A stretch of 64,000 nt of DNA, taken from Actinoplanes utahensis (GTDB lineage: Bacteria > Actinomycetota > Actinomycetes > Mycobacteriales > Micromonosporaceae). The translations under genes and the position numbers were made by a program. The DNA lies in NCBI RefSeq assembly GCF_016862455.1, contig NZ_BOMZ01000026.1:124001-188000 (forward strand), given 5' to 3'. Each line of letters starts with the position of its first letter. Position 1 is the stretch's first letter. The notes beneath the pieces were generated by a model. It was not told the DNA's origin. It saw only the letters and a list, made by a program, of their open reading frames with translations, and searched no databases. Positions 37,769-45,898 of this stretch are shown piece by piece.

Positions 37769-38431
37769 TTAGCCCTTGCGGTAATGCTCGCCCGCGCGCC
37801 GGGCCAGCTCCTTGGTCGCCGCCGAGTTGGCCCAGGTGCCCAGGACGATGCCGGCACCCGGCACCATCTTGGCGAACACCTTCTTCGCGGCGCGGACGCC
37901 GGCCATCTGCGCCAGTTTCAGGCTCAACCGGACCAGCACGCCACCGAGCGGCCGGCCGGAGTCACCGGTGAAGACGCGGCTGGCGCGCTCCCGTCCGGCC
38001 GCGACGCCGAGCGCGGTCCGGGCGGTCTCGGCGGCCCGGTGCACCCGTTGCAGCACCAGCAGGTCGGTGGCGCGCTCGGAGGCCGCCGGGTCGGCGCCGT
38101 AGGCGGCCGCCACGTGCAGCACCATCCGGGCCTGGGTCCAGGCGAGCACACCCACGTCGAGCACGGCGCCGGGCAGGCCGGCCGCGCCGGACACCGCGCC
38201 GGACACCCGGGCCAGGGTGGTGAAGTGCCGGACGGCGAGCGTGGCCAGTTCGTCCGCGGTGGCGCCGGGACGTTCCGCGCGCATCCGGGCGTGCCACTCG
38301 GCGGCCTCCGGGCCGAGCCGGCGGACCGCTTCGAGAGCGAGGTGCTCAGGGGCGTACTGCGGGTCGGCTTTCATCCGGGCCCACAGCGTGCCGGGAGGGG
38401 TCGAGGTCTCTGTTGCGAGTTCCTTCGTCAA
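37769..38431 (-). CDS. EcsC-family protein
   Basis: 220 residues of Ala-rich helices with the EcsC-like core (LDVGVLAWTQARMVLHVAAAYG, then KVFAKMVPGAGIVLGTWANSAAT). EcsC was named from the Bacillus ecs operon; its biochemical role is unclear. The start is a TTG (38431) with GGAG nine bases upstream. It precedes the lipoprotein gene by 31 bases on the same strand and is divergent from the PAC2 gene across 202 bases in which I see no clear promoter pair. Confidence 0.8.
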   Translation of the reverse strand: MTKELATETSTPPGTLWARMKADPQYAPEHLALEAVRRLGPEAAEWHARMRAERPGATADELATLAVRHFTTLARVSGAVSGAAGLPGAVLDVGVLAWTQARMVLHVAAAYGADPAASERATDLLVLQRVHRAAETARTALGVAAGRERASRVFTGDSGRPLGGVLVRLSLKLAQMAGVRAAKKVFAKMVPGAGIVLGTWANSAATKELARRAGEHYRKG

Positions 38432-38633
38432 AGATCACTCCGAGGGGGCGGGGATAGATCTGATCGCCATTGTGCGGGGTGCGCGCACGTCCCCCGGCAG
38501 TACGGGGTGGTCAGCATCACAGGCCCCTGCCGTACGGGAAAATGGGAGCCTGCCGGAATGAAGGCCGCCGGCCGGCTGTTACCGCCGGAGAGGCCCGCGA
38601 CAGCGGGCCGCCGTTCACAGGGAGGTTCGCAGC

Positions 38634-39539
38634 GTGCTCGACCCACACGGGCTCTACGAGGTGACCGGTGACCTGCCGGCTCTGGACGGCCCGGTGCTCA
38701 TCCAGGCGCTGACCGGTTTCGTCGACGCGGGAAGCGCGATCCAGCTGGCCAGAGAGAATCTGCTGGACAACCTGGAGAGCGAGGTCATCGCCACGTTCGA
38801 CCTCGACCAACTGCTGGACTACCGGTCCCGCCGGCCTCCGATGATCTTCGTGGCCGACCACTTCGAGAGCTACGAGGAGCCGGTCCTCGCGCTGCACCTG
38901 GTCAAGGACCAGCTCGGCACCCCGTTCCTGCTGCTCGCCGGACCGGAACCGGACCTCCATTGGGAGCGGTTCATCAAAGCGGTGACGGCCCTGATCGACG
39001 ACCTCGGCGTCAGCGTCACGGTGGGGCTCAACGCGATTCCGATGGCCGTGCCGCACACCCGGCCGGTCGGCGTCACCGCGCACGCCACCGACAAGCGACT
39101 CCTCGGCGAGCACGAGTCCTGGCTGCAGCGGGTGCAGGTGCCCGCCAGCGTGGGGAACCTGCTGGAGTTCCGGCTCGGTCAGTCCGGGCGAGACGCTCTG
39201 GGGTACGCGGCCCACGTCCCGCACTACCTCGCCCAGACCGGATATCCGTCCGCGGCGGAGGTGCTGCTCGACTCGGTGTCGACGGTCACCGGACTGGCGC
39301 TGCCGACCGGGACGCTCCGGGAGTCGGCGAAACTGGTCCGCGAGGAGGTCGACAAGCAGATCGCGGACGACGAGCAGGCGGCCCGCCTGGTGACCTCACT
39401 GGAGGCGCAGTACGACGCGTTCCTCCGCGGCCGGCAGGGAAACCTGCTCGCCGGCACGGACACCCCGCTGCCGACCGCCGAGGAGCTGGGCGCCGAACTG
39501 GAACGCTTCCTCGCCGAACAGAGCCGCGACGACGGCTAG
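38634..39539 (+). CDS. PAC2-family protein (proteasome-assembly-chaperone-like)
   Basis: 301 residues of the actinobacterial PAC2 family: the start motif LYEVTGDLPALDGPVLIQALTGFVDAG, FDLDQLLDYRSRRPPM, and a helical C-terminus with EEVDKQIADDEQAARLV. The fold is that of eukaryotic proteasome chaperone PAC2, but a role with the actinobacterial proteasome has not been shown to my knowledge. GTG start with AGGGAGG at the right distance. Transcribed alone. Confidence 0.87.
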   Translation: MLDPHGLYEVTGDLPALDGPVLIQALTGFVDAGSAIQLARENLLDNLESEVIATFDLDQLLDYRSRRPPMIFVADHFESYEEPVLALHLVKDQLGTPFLLLAGPEPDLHWERFIKAVTALIDDLGVSVTVGLNAIPMAVPHTRPVGVTAHATDKRLLGEHESWLQRVQVPASVGNLLEFRLGQSGRDALGYAAHVPHYLAQTGYPSAAEVLLDSVSTVTGLALPTGTLRESAKLVREEVDKQIADDEQAARLVTSLEAQYDAFLRGRQGNLLAGTDTPLPTAEELGAELERFLAEQSRDDG

Positions 39540-39628
39540 CCCCAGCCGCCACTTCCCGGGTGGCCTCGCCGCCCGGGACACCGGCCAGGCCCTGCACCGG
39601 CCCGGGCAGAGGCCTGGCCTTCGCCTTG

Positions 39629-39858
39629 GAGGTCAACGAACCTTTCCGGTTCAGGCGGGCAGTCGAAGCCCTGCGCTATTTCGGGCCGACTCCGGCTGCC
39701 GGCCTTCTGGAAGAGATCCTCGGCCGTAGCTCAAGGGCGAGGACTCCGACTCGTGGCCGACCGGCGACGACTTCGACGGCCTGCTCGACGGTGACGTGCT
39801 GGACAGTGCTTTCAGAGCGAAGGCGATCGAGGTCCCGGCCGACTTCGGCCGCGAGTGA
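39629..39858 (+). pseudogene. Possible frameshifted remnant of a small gene
   Basis: One frame gives VNEPFRFRRAVEALRYFGPT and then LLEEILGRS up to about 39726. The next protein-like stretch, KGEDSDSWPTGDDF followed by DVLDSAFRAKAIEVPADF, is in another frame and runs to a TGA at 39856-39858. Both have normal amino-acid composition, unlike the Arg/Pro/Ser-rich shadow frames around them. A small indel near 39725 would join them, and a GGAGG lies just before, but no start codon remains. No family is recognised; the rest of the 450-base gap holds only a weak inverted repeat GGCCAGGCC/GGCCTGGCC (39583-39619). Confidence 0.35.
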
Positions 39859-39989
39859 AAGCTGTCGGTCTCCGTGGCGGCCTGGCGCATCCGGCCGTCT
39901 TCGACTGAACGCGGCCCCGCCGATGGCCGGGTTCAGTCGGTGTCGAGCGACAGGTGGACCGACGTCGGTGAACGCCGACGGTTACCGGG

Positions 39990-40550
39990 TCAATCCCATA
40001 TCCGGCCCCCGAACATGGCGGTCAGCCGGGGCAGCGCCTCATCCGGGTCACGGTCGTCCGACTCGCGGTCTCGGCGTGGCGTGGCGTCTGCGTCGTGGCG
40101 GGCCCTCAGCGCGTGGTAGATATCGCCCGGATCCAGTTCGCGCCGCTCGTACTCGTGGACGGCGGCGAACTCGAGTTCCTCGAACCAGGGGTACTCCTCG
40201 TTCGTCCAGTCTCGCGGATGCCGTTCGGCCAGCCGTCGCACTTCGGGTTCGTCAGCCAGCAGGTCCGGGTCGCCGGCCACCCGGCCCAGGGTGTCCCGTC
40301 CCAGACCGACAAGCCACGCTTGGAACCGGAAGAAACTGTCGTCGCCGCAGCCACACAGGATCAGGGTGGCAGCCTCGCCCATCAAGTCGCCGCTGACCCG
40401 GCTCATCTGCTCGTCGAGGTGATCGTGGAAGTCGAGCAGATCCTCCACGCTCAGCCCGGCCAGCACCCTCTCGATCCGCTCTCCCCGCTCCATGGGATCG
40501 GTGCCCCGCCCCGAGCCTTCGATGACCGCCCAGAAACCGTCGATGTCCAT
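39990..40550 (-). CDS. DUF4240-domain protein
   Basis: 186 residues. The start MDIDGFWAVIEGS and the pattern LSVEDLLDFHDHLDEQM, GCGDDSFFRFQAWLVGLGRDTL and EEYPWFEELEFAAVHEYE match the DUF4240 family common in Actinoplanes and Streptomyces. It is acidic, soluble and of unknown function; related families occur among toxin-immunity-like genes, but nothing here shows a partner toxin. ATG 40550 is chosen at the domain start with a G-run upstream. Confidence 0.75.
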   Translation of the reverse strand: MDIDGFWAVIEGSGRGTDPMERGERIERVLAGLSVEDLLDFHDHLDEQMSRVSGDLMGEAATLILCGCGDDSFFRFQAWLVGLGRDTLGRVAGDPDLLADEPEVRRLAERHPRDWTNEEYPWFEELEFAAVHEYERRELDPGDIYHALRARHDADATPRRDRESDDRDPDEALPRLTAMFGGRIWD

Positions 40551-40720
40551 GCACGCCCCCGTCCCCGATCGCATGATCGTAAGCCTCGCCGCCGGCGCCC
40601 GGGATACGCCGTTCGCCGGATCGCCGGCCACCGTCGAGCGGACACGGCGACGCCGATGGCCGCCTTCGATCGGACTGGCCGTCCATCGACGGACGGGACC
40701 ACGGACGGCGCGCATTCGCG

Positions 40721-40749
40721 TTGGGAATGTCGTACCCGTCGATTAGAAT
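40721..40749 (+). promoter_or_regulatory. Promoter for the hypothetical gene at 40842
   Basis: TTGGGA (40721-40726), a 17-base spacer and TAGAAT (40744-40749) form a good sigma-70/HrdB-type pair in an AT-richer patch. The 5' leader would be about 85 bases. Confidence 0.55.
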
Positions 40750-40841
40750 GTATGTACGAAACAGGGGACCTGAGCTGCGGATCTTCGGGCCCTGGAGGTC
40801 CGGTCCTGCCCGGATTTCCGCAGTGCGAGTGAGGAGACGAC

Positions 40842-41507
40842 GTGACGATCTCGACCACCACCCCCGTGCCTGTGATCCCTCCCTATGCGACGATGCTGGG
40901 CTTCACCCGGTATGTCTCCCGCACCGGTCCGGCCAAGGCCACGTTCGTCGGCGGGCTCCGGCGGCAGCGGGAGCGGCGGAGCGGTTTCAACCCGCACGGC
41001 CAGCTGGTGAAAGCACTCAAGGCGGACATCGCGTTCCGCACCGGCGGCAGCTACCTCGGCGGCGTGGTCGATGTGGTGAAAGATCGCTGGAAGCCGCTCT
41101 ACGAGGCGCTGCGCTCCGGCGCTCGCACCTACCTGACCTCGCTCGGCGACCCCGAGCAGGTCGACCTCGCCCAGACCCGGGACGCCATCGCCACTGTCGG
41201 CCCGCTCGCCGTGAAGATCAACCCGCATTTCGGCCTGCGCTTCGCCGACGGGCGCCGGGAAGCCGTCCGCCTGCACTTCGACGAGGAGCCGCCGAGCCCG
41301 GAGGCCACCACCGCGATGCTCCACCTGATGGCCCGCCACATGGACCAGATCCTGCCCAACGCCGAGCCGGTCCTGGTCGACCTGCGCCGCGGCGTCGCCC
41401 ACCGCATCGACCAGGCCGCCCGCCCCGCCGACATCGAGAGCTGGCTGGCCGGCGAGGCCGCAGCCTTCACCGCGATGTGGGCCGCCACCGCCAGACCAGC
41501 CGCCTGA
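40842..41507 (+). CDS. Hypothetical protein with its own promoter and terminator
   Basis: 221 residues, soluble. The central VVDVVKDRWKPLYEALRSG region is helical, followed by a mixed region (VKINPHFGLRFADGRREAVRLHFDEEP, then MLHLMARHMDQILPNAEPVLVDLRRG). I do not recognise a family. The GAGGAG Shine-Dalgarno before the GTG at 40842, the promoter at 40721 and the hairpin at 41515 make it a convincing single-gene transcription unit. Confidence 0.7.
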   Translation: MTISTTTPVPVIPPYATMLGFTRYVSRTGPAKATFVGGLRRQRERRSGFNPHGQLVKALKADIAFRTGGSYLGGVVDVVKDRWKPLYEALRSGARTYLTSLGDPEQVDLAQTRDAIATVGPLAVKINPHFGLRFADGRREAVRLHFDEEPPSPEATTAMLHLMARHMDQILPNAEPVLVDLRRGVAHRIDQAARPADIESWLAGEAAAFTAMWAATARPAA

Positions 41508-41514
41508 CCCGTTC

Positions 41515-41543
41515 GCGCCGTGCCCTCCACGGGGGCACGGCGC
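41515..41543 (+). terminator. Hairpin after the hypothetical gene
   Basis: An 11-bp perfect stem (41515-41525 with 41533-41543) and 7-base loop, beginning eight bases after the stop at 41507. The remaining bases to 41888 are C-rich, with repeated CACCACG/GCAGCACTGCCAC words and no gene that I can support. Confidence 0.75.
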
Positions 41544-41888
41544 CTTCCCGCCACATCACCCTGTGCCCCCTCCCCACCACGGCGCAGCACTGCCACACCG
41601 CCCTGTGCCGCCACCTCCCACCGCGGCGCCTTGCCGCCACACGCCGCACTGTGCCGCCACCCTCCCCACCACGCGCAGCACTGCCACGCGAGCAGGCACC
41701 CCCGTTGGGGTGGCGAGGCCGGCCGGGGGTGCACGTTAAGCTGCCTGGCGTGAGTCCGTTTCCTGGCGTACTACCGCCGCCGCGCTCCTGAGCGGAGCGC
41801 TGTCGCGCTGATCGGGCATGACTCGATCGGCTGTTCCGTCTTGCGCTCCGTCGCCGGTTGTCGACGACTCACTTCTTTCGGAGCGCAC

Positions 41889-42854
41889 GTGTTCAACTCG
41901 TATCTCTCGTCTCTTCTCTCCCCTGCGTCCGCCGGTGCCCGGCTGAGCCTGCTGCAGGTGTCCGTCACCGGGATCCTCTGGGGCACCACGGGAGTCGTCG
42001 TTCAGGTGGTTGCCGGGAGCACCGGGCTCGGGGCGCTGGCCATCGGGTTCTATCGGCTCGCGGTGGCAGCCGTGGTTCTGCTGCTCATCGGGGTTCCGGC
42101 GGGCAAACGGATCGGTGCCGCGTTCCGGGCCGCGCCGGTGGCGGTGATCGCGGCGGGTGTCGGGCTCGCGTCCTATCAGGCGCTCTATTTTCTGGCGGTA
42201 CGGCTCGGCGGCGTCAGCATCGCCACCGTGGTCAGCCTCGGAATCGCTCCCGTGCTGCTGAGCGCCTGGGAGACCCTGCACACCCGGCAGCGGCCCGGCA
42301 CACCCTCGATCATCGCGTCGGCGGCTGCGATCGCCGGCCTGGTGCTGATCGCCGGGGCCACCACCGGACCGGGCGTCACCGCCGCGGCCGGTCTCGGGTT
42401 GCTGGCGGCGATCGGGTCGGGTGTCGTCTATGCCGCATCCACCGGCCTGAGCAGGCACACCACCCAGGGCATGGAACCGCTGACCCTGACCACGCTGTCC
42501 TGCACGGTCGGGGCGGTGGCGATCCTGCCGCTCGCCGCGGTCGAGGGTTTGACGTTCACTCCCCGGCTCACGCCGATCGCGCTGCTGCTCTACGCGGGAG
42601 CGATCACCACCGCCCTGGCGTACGCGCTGTTCTACACCGGCCTGCGCCGTCTCTCCGGCAGTGTCGCCGTGGTGGTCACCCTGCTCGAGCCTCTGACCGC
42701 CGCCCTCCTGGCGGTACTGCTGATCGACGAACCGCTCGGAACCATGACGATCGTCGGTGGTCTGCTGCTCCTCGGGGCGGTCGCCACGTTGTACCTGAAC
42801 GCCGGCCCCGCCACGGAGCAGCCCGCCATCCCGGCGGCGTCCGAACGCGGATAG
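41889..42854 (+). CDS. EamA/RhaT-family (DMT) transporter
   Basis: 321 residues with ten hydrophobic helices in two homologous EamA halves. The first begins GILWGTTGVVVQVVAG; the second has GLLAAIGSGVVYAASTG and ends LLEPLTAALLAVLLIDEPLG, a typical helix 9-10 signature. It exports or imports small metabolites, with substrate unknown. The GTG at 41889 (FNSYLSSLL) has GGAG five bases upstream. Transcribed alone. Confidence 0.88.
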   Translation: MFNSYLSSLLSPASAGARLSLLQVSVTGILWGTTGVVVQVVAGSTGLGALAIGFYRLAVAAVVLLLIGVPAGKRIGAAFRAAPVAVIAAGVGLASYQALYFLAVRLGGVSIATVVSLGIAPVLLSAWETLHTRQRPGTPSIIASAAAIAGLVLIAGATTGPGVTAAAGLGLLAAIGSGVVYAASTGLSRHTTQGMEPLTLTTLSCTVGAVAILPLAAVEGLTFTPRLTPIALLLYAGAITTALAYALFYTGLRRLSGSVAVVVTLLEPLTAALLAVLLIDEPLGTMTIVGGLLLLGAVATLYLNAGPATEQPAIPAASERG

Positions 42855-42914
42855 GCCCGCAGACGGCACCGTTCCGCCGCCGCCGGACCGTCCGTGCAGC
42901 GGCGGATCCTGCCC

Positions 42915-43032
42915 GGCTGGTTCGCACTGCCGTCTCGCGCCGCTTGAGCCGGCCATGAGAACCAGCCGAGGTTTTCCGGCCGGTCGTCAGAGCTGTCCCA
43001 CAGGCTTCGAGGCAGCAGTCACCCTGCCGGCC
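42915..43032. repeat. Two diverged copies of a hairpin intergenic repeat
   Basis: Copy A (42915-42967) has outer arms GGCTGGTT and AACCAGCC with a diverged interior. Copy D (about 42977-43032) has GGCCGGTCGTCAGAGCTGTC, closely matching the left arm of the copy at 56350, and a diverged right arm. Both lie just after the EamA gene. Confidence 0.6.
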
Positions 43033-43055
43033 AATTTGCTTGCCCGCCGGTTGTC

Positions 43056-43103
43056 GATCTTGTGAGGTTGTGGTGAATCGGTTCGCCCGAAACTCACAAG
43101 ATC
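43056..43103. repeat. Inverted repeat with 26-base loop
   Basis: GATCTTGTGAG (43056-43066) and CTCACAAGATC (43093-43103) are perfect 11-bp arms. It does not directly follow a gene end and does not match the neighbouring repeat family. Confidence 0.7.
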
Positions 43104-43248
43104 TCGCGCGGAAGGGTGGAAGGGTGAATCCGTCGCGGGCGGGTGGGTTTTCGTCCGCTGGGTTGGATCCGGTAAACGCGTGGTGGCGCGGACAGCGCAA
43201 TCTCCACGATCGACAAGAGGGTCGGCGCATCAGCCAGCGGGGTCAGCA

Positions 43249-43330
43249 GTGACGACCAGCCGGGCTTTCCGGCTGGTTCTCACGGCTGTCTCCCGCCCTT
43301 TGAGACAGCCGTGACGACCAGCCGGGGTTT
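43249..43330. repeat. Hairpin intergenic repeat, well conserved copy
   Basis: A 13-bp perfect stem TCACGGCTGTCTC (43280-43292) / GAGACAGCCGTGA (43302-43314), enclosed by GGCTGGT (43271) and ACCAGCC (43317), and followed by GGGGTTTC. The word TGACGACCAGCCGGG also occurs just before at 43249, so a second stem ACCAGCCGG/CCGGCTGGT can form. The 199 bases from 43330 to the next gene hold nothing I can name. Confidence 0.85.
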
Positions 43331-43528
43331 CTGCCCGTCGACCGAGGATCCTCCGCTGCAGCGAGCGGGCGGGTCGGATCGGGGCCTTTGGCTTGGCTTC
43401 CGGGGTCGGGTCACTCCGGGAGGGCAGATTCTGTGGGTATCGGCGTGGGAACGGCTTAGGTGCAGACCGGTTGCGACGATGACTCCAGGTGTAGGTGATG
43501 AAGGCGGGACCTCGGGGGGCGTTCGGCC

Positions 43529-44650
43529 ATGACGATCGGTCGTGTTGCGGGAAATGTGGCACTGGCAGTGGCGCTGGGTGCCGGGGGTTCGGTTCTTCCA
43601 GCGGTGGCGGTGCACGCCGTGGACATGAGCAAGGCGATGGCTCACGCCGCGGGCGTGAGGGGGGTGAACGGGACTGCCGCGGGCTTGAGCGGGGTGGATG
43701 GGCGTTTGGTGGGAGTGGGCGGAGAAGATCGGACTGGGGCGGGAATCGGCGGGGTCGATGGGGCGGCGGTGGGCCTTCGGGGGCGGGTGGCCTATGTGCG
43801 GCGGGGGGATGTGTACGTCGATCAGGGAACCGGTGAGAAGAGGCTGACCAGCGGTGGGGGGCACAGCCGGCCGCGGTGGGCGCCGGATGGGAGGCGAATC
43901 GCGTTTCTGAAAGGGCGGCGGCTCTGGGTGATGAACGCGGACGGCAGCGGGCAGCGGCAGGTCGGCAGCCGGTACGCGGCGGGGCCGTCCTGGTCGCCGG
44001 ACGGGAAGTGGGTCGCGTTCGCGTCACTGTCGTGCACGGGTGGGCCGGGGGTCTACCGGATCGCGGCGACGGGGGCCGGCGCGAAACCCGAGGTGCTGTT
44101 CCCGCGGGACTGCCGGGGTGAGGAACTGCCGGAGGAGGAGGCGCCGGCGGGGGACGCCGAGGCGTCACTGAGCGAACGGCTCCGGTACGACGATGCGGTG
44201 GCGTGGTCGCCGGACGGGACCCGGATCGCGTTCCGGGGTGGGGACTGCGAATCCACGTACGACGCCTGTCTCAGTATCGGGACCGTCGGGGACGGGGCGG
44301 AGAAGACCGTCGCCGCCTACGGGGGTGGGGGCCTGCAGAACAGCGGGTTCGCGGTGGTGCCGAGCTGGCGGGCGGATTCGGCGAAGTTGTCCTGGACGGC
44401 CTACCAGGAGGGTGAGACGGCGGCGGAGAACGAGCCGGTGCATCTGGTGGAGTATGACGTCGCGAGCGGGAGGAAGCGGACCGTCGGCACGGCGCTGGAC
44501 CGGGAGCTCTCCTACGTCGATGCGAACCGGGCCGTCGTGACCGGGCAGAACGCCGGCGGTTCCTGGGTGACCGTGCTGTGCCTGACGACGGGGAAGCGCA
44601 CACCGTTCCGATCCGGGTCTCAGCCCAGCGTCCAACCGGTCACTCGCTGA
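43529..44650 (+). CDS. Secreted WD40-like/TolB-type beta-propeller protein
   Basis: 373 residues. A signal peptide (about 1-29, ending AVAVHA) is followed by a Gly/Val-rich linker (30-85) with repeated GxGGxDGxxxG-like units. A PD40 propeller follows, with RPRWAPDGRRIAFLKGRRLWVMNADGSG, PSWSPDGKWVAFAS, VAWSPDGTRIAFRGGD and PSWRADSAKLSWTA. Cysteine pairs in several blades suggest disulfides. It probably binds peptides or proteins outside the membrane; the ligand is unknown. A G-run upstream of the ATG serves as ribosome site. Confidence 0.78.
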   Translation: MTIGRVAGNVALAVALGAGGSVLPAVAVHAVDMSKAMAHAAGVRGVNGTAAGLSGVDGRLVGVGGEDRTGAGIGGVDGAAVGLRGRVAYVRRGDVYVDQGTGEKRLTSGGGHSRPRWAPDGRRIAFLKGRRLWVMNADGSGQRQVGSRYAAGPSWSPDGKWVAFASLSCTGGPGVYRIAATGAGAKPEVLFPRDCRGEELPEEEAPAGDAEASLSERLRYDDAVAWSPDGTRIAFRGGDCESTYDACLSIGTVGDGAEKTVAAYGGGGLQNSGFAVVPSWRADSAKLSWTAYQEGETAAENEPVHLVEYDVASGRKRTVGTALDRELSYVDANRAVVTGQNAGGSWVTVLCLTTGKRTPFRSGSQPSVQPVTR

Positions 44651-44739
44651 ACCTGGCCGCCGGCAGCGGAGGACGAGGAACCCCGGTGCGCCTGGGCAGG
44701 GCGGCAGGAGACCAGGTGGCCCCGGGCGGGGCGGCGGGA

Positions 44740-44840
44740 AAGGCGGTGATGTGAGCAGGGTGACCCGGTGTGCTCCGGCGGCGGCGGTGTGAGCAGGGGT
44801 GGCCCGGTGAGCCTGGGCGGTGGTGTGAGCGCGGTGAGGG
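44740..44840. repeat. Three imperfect copies of a GTGAGC-containing unit
   Basis: GCGGTGATGTGAGCAGGG (44743), GCGGCGGTGTGAGCAGGG (about 44781) and GCGGTGGTGTGAGCGCGG (about 44817) are spaced 36-39 bases. They lie in the 359-base gap between the propeller gene and trmB, which contains no supportable gene. Confidence 0.65.
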
Positions 44841-44994
44841 ACCGGAGGAAGTAGCGGTGAGAGCCGCTACCGCCCGGTGGTCGCCGGTCGGTCCGGTGTC
44901 GCGCCTGCCGCGCGCGGTGGTCACGGGCGTTGTGGTCCGGCGAGGGGCGGCTCACTGCGTACCGGAGGATTTCGCTGTTGAGGGGTCGGGGTTC

Positions 44995-45000
44995 TATCGT
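44995..45000 (+). promoter_or_regulatory. Possible -10 box for trmB
   Basis: TATCGT fits TANNNT and ends nine bases before the trmB ATG at 45010, giving a leader of at most a few bases. There is no clear -35 and no Shine-Dalgarno before the ATG. Confidence 0.3.
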
Positions 45001-45009
45001 GGGGCCGCC

Positions 45010-45690
45010 ATGAGTGAGACCGAGATTGCCGCAACCAGGCCCATTCGCACTTTTCATCCGCGTCGTGGGCGGATGAGCAGCCGGCATGCGGACGCGCACG
45101 CGCTGTTGTGGCCGCGGTACGGGCTGACCGTGACCGATGGTGATCGGACTCCGCTGGATCTCGCCGGATTGTTCGGGCGGGAGGCGCCGGTGGTGCTGGA
45201 GATCGGCTTCGGGATGGGGGATGCGACCGCGGCGATGGCGGCGGCGGATCCGCAGCGCGGCTATCTCGGGGTCGAGGTGCACACGCCGGGGATCGGCAAC
45301 CTGCTGGCGATGGTCGGTGAGCTCGGGCTCACCAATGTGCGGGTGGCCTGCGGGGACGCCATGCAGCTGGTGCATCGGATCGGGCCGGGGAGCCTGGACG
45401 CGGTGCACGTGTTCTTCCCGGATCCGTGGCCGAAGGCGCGGCATCACAAGCGGCGTCTGATCCAGCCGGGGAACGTCGCGGTGCTGCGGGAGCGGCTGCG
45501 CCCGGGTGGGGTGCTGCACTGTGCCACCGACTGGCCGGAGTACGGGGTGGCGATGACCGAAACCCTCGACGCGGATCCGGGGCTGCGGCGGCTGCCGGAG
45601 GGACCGCACGGGCGGCCGGAGACGAAGTTCGAGCGGCGCGGGGCGGCGGCGGGACGACCGATCACCGACCTGAGGTACACCCGGAGGTAA
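45010..45690 (+). CDS. trmB: tRNA (guanine-N7-)-methyltransferase
   Basis: 226 residues. The SAM site is VVLEIGFGMGDATAAMA (about 60-76), followed by GVEVHTPGIGNLL and the hallmark HVFFPDPWPKARHHKRRL (about 136-153). The C-terminal TKFERRG is the tRNA-binding signature. It methylates G46 of tRNAs. The ATG at 45010 fits the family length. The stop codon lies in the first unit of a 33-bp repeat array. Confidence 0.95.
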   Translation: MSETEIAATRPIRTFHPRRGRMSSRHADAHALLWPRYGLTVTDGDRTPLDLAGLFGREAPVVLEIGFGMGDATAAMAAADPQRGYLGVEVHTPGIGNLLAMVGELGLTNVRVACGDAMQLVHRIGPGSLDAVHVFFPDPWPKARHHKRRLIQPGNVAVLRERLRPGGVLHCATDWPEYGVAMTETLDADPGLRRLPEGPHGRPETKFERRGAAAGRPITDLRYTRR

Positions 45691-45830
45691 AGGATCACCC
45701 GGCCCAGGTACGCCCGGAAGTGAAGGACCACCCGGGCCAGGTACGCCCGGAGTGAAGGATCGTCTGGGCTGCTGGTACGCCGGATGTGACGGATCACCCG
45801 GGCGGCTGGTGCGCCCGGAACCGAAGCCGC
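45673..45830. repeat. 33-bp degenerate tandem repeat covering the trmB stop
   Basis: About four and a half units, each with GGTACGCCCGGA-AGTGAAGGATCACCCGGG-like content: 45673, 45706, 45739 and then diverged copies. The first unit encodes the last trmB residues (RYTRR). Confidence 0.75.
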
Positions 45831-45898
45831 CATCGAAGCGGCGGCGATTTGCCGGTTTCAGCCGATTCGCGCCTCTACGCTGGAGGTGGAGGTCGGCC

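Noticed and set aside
45444..45833. Minus-strand frame with 11-residue repeats over the trmB end
   Set aside because: It follows from the 33-bp DNA repeat; it is antisense to trmB and has no start signal or domain.
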